Below, piece after piece: positions 42,535 through 48,177 of a stretch of 48,177 nucleotides of DNA. The notes below the pieces were generated by a model, which saw only the letters and a list, made by a program, of their open reading frames with translations, was not told the DNA's origin and did not search any database. The position numbers and the translations under genes are program-made. Numbering within the stretch: the first letter of the stretch is position 1; every line of letters starts with the position of its first letter. The DNA is taken from assembly GCA_036272935.1 (NCBI GenBank), contig DATAXP010000022.1:1-48177 (forward strand). The letters are read 5' to 3'. This stretch comes from DATAXP01 sp036272935 (GTDB lineage: Bacteria > Planctomycetota > Planctomycetia > Pirellulales > PNKZ01).

Positions 42535-43614
42535 TTACTTAGCAGGTGTGCCGTTGGCTAGTCGCCGGTTGTCGAGCGACAATCCTTCGATGCGGATCGG
42601 CGGCAGCCCGATGATGTCGTACGTCCCGGATGCCACGCTGATTCCTGCCGACTCCAGCCCGGTCAGAATATCGCGTGACATCGCGTCCTTGATCTCGCGC
42701 ATCCCGTGATCACGGACAACGAATCGTATGGTCATCTCGATCCAGTTATCGGTCAGCCGATAGTAGACGCGCGGCCTGATTTCCGGCTGCTCCATAAAAT
42801 AGCGCCGTTGCATTTCGCTCAGCGCTTCGGCGGTCAGTTCGTCAAGGTCCACCGTGTGGCGCCGCGCCGCACTGAGCAGAATTTGCTCGGCCCGCGCGCG
42901 ATCCGCCGTGTACGGCACCGGCAGGATCATCTCCTCCCAAAGATATGGAAAGTCGCGCGTGTAGTTGTATACCGGCTCGTCGAACAGCTTCGAGTTGGTC
43001 ACGGTCACCACGCGCCCGGTGTACTGCCGGCTCTGCACCCACATCGCCGGCTCGTCGCCTTGCACCGGCGGCGGCTGGCCCATCTCCATGATGGTGGTTT
43101 GCATAAAGCCCAGCGCGATCACGTCGCCGCGGACGCCTCCCATGCGAATCCGATCGCCGACGTTGAACGTCTTGCCGCGCAAGATGACGAAGTAACCCGC
43201 CACGGCCGTCACCACCTTCTGCAACGCGAACGCCAACCCCGCGGTCACCAGTCCCGCGGCCGTCGCCAGGCGTGTCGGGTCGTCAAACCACACCGAAACC
43301 ATACTGACGACCACCAACACGGCTGTACCGAGGCTGATTGCCTGGCTGATCCAAAACCCGACCGGGCCATTGCGACGCTTGCCGAGCACCGCCCACGAAA
43401 CCAACCGCAGCAGCCGGTTGATCACCAGCAGCGCAACGATCAGCGCCAACGTGAAGAGCAGCTTCTTGCCGTTCTCGGCATTCATGCCGACCAGCTTCAC
43501 GCCGAGAATCTCGACGGCGCGGTTCGGGCCGACGAAGCGAATGTACTGATCCAATGGAGAAGCCTCCGGAAACGGGGGGTGCCGCGTCGACCCCGGTGCA
43601 AACAAGATGCCCAT
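42535..43614 (-). CDS. small-conductance mechanosensitive channel (MscS family)
   Basis: ATG at 43614 gives a 359-residue protein; the open frame to 44172 is antisense to the mrpE gene and is not real. Hydrophobic helices (LLFTLALIVALLVINRLL; AISLGTAVLVVVSMVSVW) precede the pore helix (TAAGLVTAGLAFALQKVVTAVAGYFVIL). The beta domain follows (GKTFNVGDRIRMGGVRGDVIALGFMQTTI, GRVVTVTNSKLFDEPVYNY). The C-terminal alpha/beta domain is present. It opens on membrane tension to release solutes. It diverges from the Mrp cluster with 123 bases between, perhaps linking osmotic and ionic control. Confidence 0.9.
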   Translation of the reverse strand: MGILFAPGSTRHPPFPEASPLDQYIRFVGPNRAVEILGVKLVGMNAENGKKLLFTLALIVALLVINRLLRLVSWAVLGKRRNGPVGFWISQAISLGTAVLVVVSMVSVWFDDPTRLATAAGLVTAGLAFALQKVVTAVAGYFVILRGKTFNVGDRIRMGGVRGDVIALGFMQTTIMEMGQPPPVQGDEPAMWVQSRQYTGRVVTVTNSKLFDEPVYNYTRDFPYLWEEMILPVPYTADRARAEQILLSAARRHTVDLDELTAEALSEMQRRYFMEQPEIRPRVYYRLTDNWIEMTIRFVVRDHGMREIKDAMSRDILTGLESAGISVASGTYDIIGLPPIRIEGLSLDNRRLANGTPAK

Positions 43615-43737
43615 ATCGTGGTGGGCAGCGACGCGCCGATGCAAAAAGTCCCCGATAAAATCCCTCTCGGTACGCGAGTTGCCGGAAACGCCTAGCGCTG
43701 CACGGATTTCGTTTCCCCATCGCCTGGATCCGCCCAG

Positions 43738-44229
43738 ATGACTCGGCAAGAAATCGCATCGACTGCCGGCTGGTGGGTTGCGTTGCTGGCGGCGTATGTG
43801 CTGCTGGTCGGTCAGATCGGCTGGGAAGAATTGCTTGCTGGTAGCGTGACGGCTGTTTTCGCATCGACCGCCGCGGTGGTGGCGCGGCGCGCGGGAAAGA
43901 TTCGTCTGAGAGCCCACCTGCGATGGCTGCCACAATTTGCACGGCTGCCATGGCGCGTCGTCGGCGATTGCGGCTTGGCGGTCGTCGCATTCTGGCAACG
44001 GTTGGCCAGCGGTCGCAGCCGGCTGGGCGTGTTCCGCGCGGTGCCGTTCGATGCGGGTCGCCATGGGCCGGTGTCGGCCGCGCGGCGTGCGCTCGTCACA
44101 TGGGGGGCATCGCTGCCGCCGAACGCTTACGTGGTTGCAGTCGATCACGAGCACGGCTTGTTGCTCGTGCACGAGCTCGTCGACACATCGCGCCGGCCCG
44201 GCAACGGCAACAAGCAGTGGCCGTTATGA
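43738..44229 (+). CDS. mrpE: Mrp-type antiporter subunit E
   Basis: The 163-residue product has the MrpE/MnhE shape. Two N-terminal helices (GWWVALLAAYVLLVG; ELLAGSVTAVFASTAAVVA) are followed by LRWLPQFARLPWRVVGDCGLAVVAFW. A soluble C-terminal domain carries ALVTWGASLPPNAYVVAVDHEHGLLLVHEL, the typical SPGT-region counterpart. It is the first gene of a plus-strand run of seven, most of which overlap by four bases. Subunit E is small and needed for assembly of the complex. Confidence 0.87.
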   Translation: MTRQEIASTAGWWVALLAAYVLLVGQIGWEELLAGSVTAVFASTAAVVARRAGKIRLRAHLRWLPQFARLPWRVVGDCGLAVVAFWQRLASGRSRLGVFRAVPFDAGRHGPVSAARRALVTWGASLPPNAYVVAVDHEHGLLLVHELVDTSRRPGNGNKQWPL

Positions 44230-44257
44230 AGGTCCGCAAAGTAAGAGGGTTCTTACC

Positions 44258-44509
44258 ATGAATGCCTGGCTGATTGCCGCGACCGCGCTCGTGCCGGGAT
44301 TGCTCGCCTGTGGCTGGATCGGATCGCGTGCTGCGACCATGGATCGATTGGTTGCGCTGGAACTGGCCGGATCGTTGATGCCGCTGGTGGTTGTGTTGTT
44401 GGCCGAGGGATACGCTCGGCCGTCGTTGTACGATCTGGCCTTGACGCTGGCCGTATTGTCGCTGCCGGGAACGATTGTGTTCGCACATTTTTTGGAGCGC
44501 TGGCTATGA
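44258..44509 (+). CDS. mrpF: Mrp-type antiporter subunit F
   Basis: The 83-residue product has three membrane helices. ATG at 44258 is chosen; the frame runs upstream into mrpE as a shadow. Family features are GSRAATMDRLVALELAGSLMPLVVVLL (the DR..AL.. segment) and YDLALTLAVLSLPGTIVFAHFLER. The stop overlaps the start of mrpG by four bases. Confidence 0.87.
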   Translation: MNAWLIAATALVPGLLACGWIGSRAATMDRLVALELAGSLMPLVVVLLAEGYARPSLYDLALTLAVLSLPGTIVFAHFLERWL

Positions 44510-44832
44510 CCGCCACGTCGATTGCCGTCGATCTGTTGCTGGCTACGGCCGTCGTGGTGTTGCTGTTTTCGTGCGCCGGGTTGCTGGCGATGCGCGATGT
44601 ATACACTCGGCTGCACTATCTGGCGCCGGCCAGCACGCTAGGGCCGGCGCTGCTTGCTGCCGCGGTCTTGGTGAATCATTCATCGGCCCAGGCTTGCATC
44701 AAGGTGGCGCTGATCGTGGCGGCGCTGGCGATCGTCAATCCCTTGGTCACCCACGTCACGGCGCGTGCCGCGCGGATTCGTGAAACCGGACGTCTCGACG
44801 CTCGCGATCTCGAACCCCGGTCGCTGCCATGA
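44506..44832 (+). CDS. mrpG: Mrp-type antiporter subunit G
   Basis: The 108-residue product has three helices. The family's MRDVYTRLHYLAPASTLGPALL (the R.P..Y.RLH.. segment) and IKVALIVAALAIVNPLVTHVTARAA are clear. The four-base overlaps with genes on both sides point to coupled translation. Confidence 0.89.
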   Translation: MTATSIAVDLLLATAVVVLLFSCAGLLAMRDVYTRLHYLAPASTLGPALLAAAVLVNHSSAQACIKVALIVAALAIVNPLVTHVTARAARIRETGRLDARDLEPRSLP

Positions 44833-45068
44833 ACGCACTGGTTTACGGGGCGCTGGTGCTCGTGGCATTGGGGGGAACCGCCGTGGTGCTGACGCGCGAC
44901 CTCGTGAACCAGGCGATCGTGTTGAGCCTGTATGGCATGGCGCTCGCGTTGCTGTTCCTGGTGTTGCAAGCCCCGGACGTCGCGTTTTCGGAAATCACGG
45001 TTGGTTCGGCAGCCCTGCCGTTGATTCTGCTGGTGACGATCGCCAAGGTACGGGAGCGCGTACCATGA
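44829..45068 (+). CDS. MbhD-like subunit (DUF4040; MrpA C-terminal piece)
   Basis: The 79-residue product has three helices: LVYGALVLVALGGTAVVLT, QAIVLSLYGMALALLFLVLQAPDVAFSEITVG and ALPLILLVTIAK. The segment APDVAFSEITVGSAALPLILL corresponds to the C-terminal part of MrpA, which in Mbh/Mbs-type complexes is the separate subunit MbhD. It overlaps mrpG and the next gene by four bases each. Confidence 0.82.
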   Translation: MNALVYGALVLVALGGTAVVLTRDLVNQAIVLSLYGMALALLFLVLQAPDVAFSEITVGSAALPLILLVTIAKVRERVP

Positions 45069-45826
45069 CGCCGCGCATTCGCGTGTGCCTATTTGGCTTT
45101 GGAGCGCTGGTGGTTGGCGCACTCTTGCTCGGCGGGGTCGATGGCTTGCCGCCATTCGGCCACTATCGAGGACCGTATGGCGATGTAATCAACGCGGTGG
45201 CCGTCGACGAGCGGCACGTGACGAACATGGCCACCGCGGTGAACTTCGATTATCGCGCATTCGACACGCTCGGCGAAGAGTACATCCTGTTCGCGGCGGT
45301 CACTGGCCTGGCGTTGCTGCTGCGCCAAGGGCGTGGCGAGATCGAAGACGAACCAGCCGAGTACGCCGCCGATCGCCGGGTGCCGCCTCACGGCGACGCG
45401 CTGCGCGGCATCGGCCTGCTGATGACCGCCGTCACGGTGCTGGTCGGGGTTTACGTGGTACTGCATGCGCATCTCACGCCGGGCGGCGGTTTCCAAGGGG
45501 GCACGATCCTTGGGACCGCCTGCTTGCTGGTTTACCTGAGCGTCGGCTATCGCGAATTCCGCGCGGTCAGTCCTCGATGGCTGCTCGACGGGGCCGATGC
45601 CGCCGGCGCCGGAGCATACGCCTTGGTCGGCATCGGAACGCTGCTCGCCAGCGGCACTTTTTTGCTGAACGTCTTACCGTTGGGCACCACGAAGAGCTTG
45701 TTCTCCGGCGGCATGATTCCGGTCATCAATCTGGCTGTCGGGCTCGAGGTGGCAGGCGGGTTCATTCTCGTGTTCACGGAGTTTCTCAAAGACACCCGCA
45801 AACCGTCGGAAGCGAAGCGGCCATGA
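45065..45826 (+). CDS. mrpB: MbhE + Mrp subunit B fusion
   Basis: The 253-residue product has an N-terminal MbhE-like part (about 1-95; NMATAVNFDYRAFDTLGEEYILFAAVTG). From about 115 a MrpB domain follows (VLVGVYVVLHAHLTPGGGFQGGTILGTACLLVYL and GLEVAGGFILVFTEFL). In Mbh complexes these are two genes (mbhE, mbhF); here they are one. ATG at 45065 sits in a four-base overlap with the MbhD-like gene; the frame further upstream is a shadow. Confidence 0.87.
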   Translation: MTPRIRVCLFGFGALVVGALLLGGVDGLPPFGHYRGPYGDVINAVAVDERHVTNMATAVNFDYRAFDTLGEEYILFAAVTGLALLLRQGRGEIEDEPAEYAADRRVPPHGDALRGIGLLMTAVTVLVGVYVVLHAHLTPGGGFQGGTILGTACLLVYLSVGYREFRAVSPRWLLDGADAAGAGAYALVGIGTLLASGTFLLNVLPLGTTKSLFSGGMIPVINLAVGLEVAGGFILVFTEFLKDTRKPSEAKRP

Positions 45827-46167
45827 CGATTTTGCCTTACGTCATTGCCGGCTGGTTGTTCCTCGTCGGCCTGTACGGGATCATTACCAGCCGCAACCTG
45901 ATTCACATGACCGTCTGCCTTGCCGTCGTGCAGTCGTCGACGTACGTGCTGCTGCTGGCGATCGGATATCGAGTCGACGCCGGCCCGCCGATTTTTATGG
46001 AAGTGCCTGTCGGCACGCCGGCCGTCGACCCGGTGGTGCAAGCGCTAGCGCTTACCGATATCGTCGTCGGTGCGACGGTGACTGCGCTGCTGCTGGCGCT
46101 TGCCGCCCAGGTTCATAAGCGCCTCGGCACGCTTGATCCGCGCCGGCTGTGCACGATGCGAGGCTGA
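45823..46167 (+). CDS. mrpC: Mrp-type antiporter subunit C (NuoK-like)
   Basis: The 114-residue product has three helices of the NuoK/MrpC family: VIAGWLFLVGLYGIITSRNLIHMTVCLAVVQSSTYVLLLA and DPVVQALALTDIVVGATVTALLLALAAQVHKR. The PVVQALALTDIVVG segment is the subunit C signature. It overlaps mrpB by four bases. Confidence 0.91.
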   Translation: MTILPYVIAGWLFLVGLYGIITSRNLIHMTVCLAVVQSSTYVLLLAIGYRVDAGPPIFMEVPVGTPAVDPVVQALALTDIVVGATVTALLLALAAQVHKRLGTLDPRRLCTMRG

Positions 46168-46168
46168 A

Positions 46169-47995
46169 ATGAGTTACTTGCCGGCACTGCCGGTCGCACT
46201 GCCGCTGGCGATGGCTGCCCTGTTGGTCGGCGCGACGAGCGTCATCGGCCGCCGCCTGCGCGATGCGCTTGCGATCGCCACGGCCGTGAGCGTGCTGGCG
46301 ATCACGCTGGCACTGGTGCTTGGATCGTGCGAGCGGCCGATCGTCTACTGGCTCGGCGGCTGGGGGCCTCGCAATGGCGTGGCAATCGGCATCTCCCTGG
46401 TGATTGATCCGCTGGGGGCGGGACTGGCGGCGCTGGCGGCCGCACTGGTCGTGGCCAGCCTGGTATTCTCGTGGCGGTATTTCGACGAGGCCGGCGCGAT
46501 GTACCCGGCGCTGATGCTCATCTTCCTGGGAGCGATGGTCGGCTTCTCGCTTACCGGTGATCTATTCAATTTGTTCGTGTTCTTCGAGCTGATGAGCGTC
46601 GCGGCCTACGCCTTGACCGGCTACAAGATCGAAGAAGAGCAGGCGCTGATGGGGGCGTTCAACTTTGCGATTACCAACAGTGTTGGCGCGTTTTTGGTGC
46701 TGTGGGGCATCGGCCTGCTTTACGGCCGCACCGGGGCGCTGAACCTCGCGCAGTTAGGCGAGTCGGTGGCCGGGCACCCTGTCGACGGCCTGGTGATCGC
46801 GGCGCTGGTGCTGCTGACTTGCGGCTTCGGCATCAAGACGGCGCTGGTACCGTTTCATTTTTGGCTGGCCGACGCTCATGCCGTGGCGCCCACTCCGGTG
46901 TGCGTGCTTTTCTCGGGGGTGATGGTCGAGCTGGGGTTGTATGGCGTGGTGCGCGTGTATTGGACGGTCTTCGCCTCGGCCATGGAACCGCTGGCGTCGA
47001 TGGTCCGCGGGACGTGGTTGACGGCTTCGGTGCTGACGATGCTGGTGGGCGCGGTGATGTGCTTCGCTTCCAGTCATCTGAAGCGCCTGCTCGCCTTTTC
47101 AACCGTCAGCCACGCGGGGCTGATGCTCAGCGGCGTCGCATTGCTTTCGGCCGACGCGCTGGCCGGCGTCGCGGTATATGTTGTGGGCCATGCCCTGGTG
47201 AAAGGCGCGATGTTCCTCGGCGCGGGCATCGTGCTCAACCGCTTCAGCAGCGTCGACGAGAACGAACTACACGGCGCGGGCCGGCAGTTGCCGGCCGTCG
47301 GCGTATTGCTGGCCCTCGGCGGGCTGGCCTTGAGCGGTTTGCCGCCGTTCGCAACTCACGCCGGCAAATTGCTGATCGAAGCCGAGGCGGCGAGGCTCAA
47401 TTACGGCTGGCTTGCCGTGGTGCTAATTGCTTGCGAAGTGCTCACCGGCGCCGCGGTGCTGCGTGCCTCGGGCAAGATCTTTCTCGGCTTGGGCTCGAGC
47501 GGGCACGCGGCCACCGAGACGCCGCGACACGAGAACAAAGAAACTCGCGAGAACTATCGTCGCCCGCCGATGGTGATGTTCGTTCCCGCGGTGATCTTGT
47601 TGGCGGCGGCAGGAACCTGGAGTCTTTGGCCGGAGCTCGGCCACGAGGCTCGCAGCGCGGCCATCCGATTTCAGCGCCCCCACGACTACGCCCAGGCCGT
47701 GTTGCACGAGGCCGTGAGAAATCCACCCGCGGCCGCTGCGCGCGAGCCTGGCTCGGCGCACCGCATGCCGACGTGGATCGTCTCGCCGCTCGGCGCAATT
47801 TTGCTAGCGGCCGTGGGACTGTGGCCGAACATTTTCCCGCGTCGGTGGCGAGCCGCGGGATCGCGATGGTTAACGCCATTCATCGCCACGCTACGCAATT
47901 TCCATAGCGGTAACGTCTGCGATTACGTGGCATGGGTGGTTGCGGGAGTAGCAGTCGCTGCCATCGCATTCACAACTGGGGGCTGGATGCGATAA
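46169..47995 (+). CDS. mrpD: Mrp-type antiporter subunit D (NuoN/NuoM-like proton-pumping subunit)
   Basis: The 608-residue product has 14 or more helices. Core features are SLTGDLFNLFVFFELMSVAAYALTGYK with the key Glu, GFGIKTALVPFHFWLADAHAVAPTPV with the pump Lys and broken helix, and SSHLKRLLAFSTVSHAGLMLSG. ATG at 46169 lies two bases before the end of the mrpC stop region. After about residue 440 the protein has an added hydrophilic segment (TETPRHENKETRENYRRPP) and two more helices, making it longer than a standard subunit D. It is the only large antiporter-like subunit seen in the cluster. Confidence 0.9.
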   Translation: MSYLPALPVALPLAMAALLVGATSVIGRRLRDALAIATAVSVLAITLALVLGSCERPIVYWLGGWGPRNGVAIGISLVIDPLGAGLAALAAALVVASLVFSWRYFDEAGAMYPALMLIFLGAMVGFSLTGDLFNLFVFFELMSVAAYALTGYKIEEEQALMGAFNFAITNSVGAFLVLWGIGLLYGRTGALNLAQLGESVAGHPVDGLVIAALVLLTCGFGIKTALVPFHFWLADAHAVAPTPVCVLFSGVMVELGLYGVVRVYWTVFASAMEPLASMVRGTWLTASVLTMLVGAVMCFASSHLKRLLAFSTVSHAGLMLSGVALLSADALAGVAVYVVGHALVKGAMFLGAGIVLNRFSSVDENELHGAGRQLPAVGVLLALGGLALSGLPPFATHAGKLLIEAEAARLNYGWLAVVLIACEVLTGAAVLRASGKIFLGLGSSGHAATETPRHENKETRENYRRPPMVMFVPAVILLAAAGTWSLWPELGHEARSAAIRFQRPHDYAQAVLHEAVRNPPAAAAREPGSAHRMPTWIVSPLGAILLAAVGLWPNIFPRRWRAAGSRWLTPFIATLRNFHSGNVCDYVAWVVAGVAVAAIAFTTGGWMR

Positions 47996-48093
47996 CGATA
48001 GCTTGCCAAAGGGACCGTGTTGCCAACTTTGGTCGCAATTGATTACCGACCTGAACTTGCGCGATCTGGGCAATGCGGAGATGTTCGGCGATC

Positions 48094-48177
48094 ATGGATG
48101 CCGAACGAACCGTGACGGATTGTCCTCGTTGCCCTGAGTTGGAGCAGCGTGTTGCGGAACTGGAAGCAATGGTTCGC
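48094..48177 (+). CDS. N-terminus of a probable IS66-family transposase (cut by window edge)
   Basis: ATG at 48094 starts a frame open to the window end. Its 28 codons read MDAERTVTDCPRCPELEQ followed by RVAELEAMVR. The CPxCxELxxRVAELEAxVR pattern, a zinc-like pair then a leucine-zipper helix, is how IS66 transposases often begin. Only the first residues are visible. Inverted repeats cannot be set with one end. Confidence 0.5.
   Translation, partial: MDAERTVTDCPRCPELEQRVAELEAMVR

Noticed and set aside
42706..43695. 329-codon plus-strand frame opposite mscS
   Set aside because: The minus strand encodes an unmistakable MscS protein. The plus reading is His/Arg/Asp-rich shadow sequence typical of GC-rich genes.
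43615..44172. N-terminal extension of mscS across mrpE
   Set aside because: The mrpE product on the other strand has family motifs, while the extension is Arg/Cys-rich. A good ATG exists at 43614.

Overview
The window is about 48 kb of GC-rich chromosomal DNA. It looks like a planctomycete, most likely of the Pirellulales type. The evidence is a DUF1080 (3-keto-disaccharide hydrolase) domain fused to an SMP-30 domain, a DUF1570 protein, an ECF sigma factor overlapping an anti-sigma/pseudopilin-like membrane protein, a polysaccharide lyase of family 6, many planctomycete-type hypothetical proteins, and short palindromic or tandem intergenic repeats. No rRNA, tRNA or CRISPR array was recognised. 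Assignments come from reading translated motifs; no database search was run.

Layout. (1) 1-8.1 kb: an edge-truncated secreted YtcJ-like amidohydrolase on the minus strand; then a plus-strand run of two small unknowns, a TPM-domain protein, LemA, a rhodanese, metK with a good promoter and ribosome binding site, a membrane unknown overlapping metK, a 37-residue membrane peptide, and a PL6 lyase. (2) 8-12.2 kb: a fatty-acid desaturase and a methyltransferase on the minus strand, a repeat-bearing intergenic stretch, then the ECF sigma factor and its membrane partner. (3) 12.4-21.5 kb: unknown genes, a DUF1080/SMP-30 fusion, a repeat-rich gap, a DacZ-like diadenylate cyclase, a secreted helical protein, a HEAT-repeat lipoprotein, a DUF1570 metallopeptidase-like protein and a shortened outer-membrane barrel gene lying among palindromes.

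(4) 21.5-30.2 kb is the most interesting part. An ABC exporter with an extra N-terminal domain diverges from a cyanophycin-synthetase-like gene. The synthetase keeps its ATP-grasp domain, but its Mur-ligase-like domain has lost the P-loop and is short, which resembles CphA2. The synthetase is followed closely by a secreted calpain-type cysteine protease with an EF-hand, and by hrpB. (5) 30.2-34.7 kb, minus strand: a deletion/frameshift pseudogene, then an operon of a small hydrophilic protein, a membrane-tailed SDR and a GH15 glucoamylase-like enzyme. (6) 34.9-42.4 kb, plus strand: a pyruvate-oxidase-like TPP enzyme, an enolase-superfamily enzyme, a 1037-residue FAD/Fe-S oxidoreductase with a C-terminal membrane anchor, a PPC/DUF296 protein and a CaCA-type cation exchanger. 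Together they suggest oxidation of 2-hydroxy and sugar acids feeding the membrane quinone pool.

(7) 42.5-48 kb: a mechanosensitive channel diverging from a tightly overlapping seven-gene Mrp-type cation/proton antiporter cluster. Its order is E-F-G-(MbhD-like)-(MbhE+B)-C-D, like the antiporter module of Mbh/Mbs complexes, and no ND5-type MrpA is present in the window. The window ends in the first codons of a probable IS66-type transposase.
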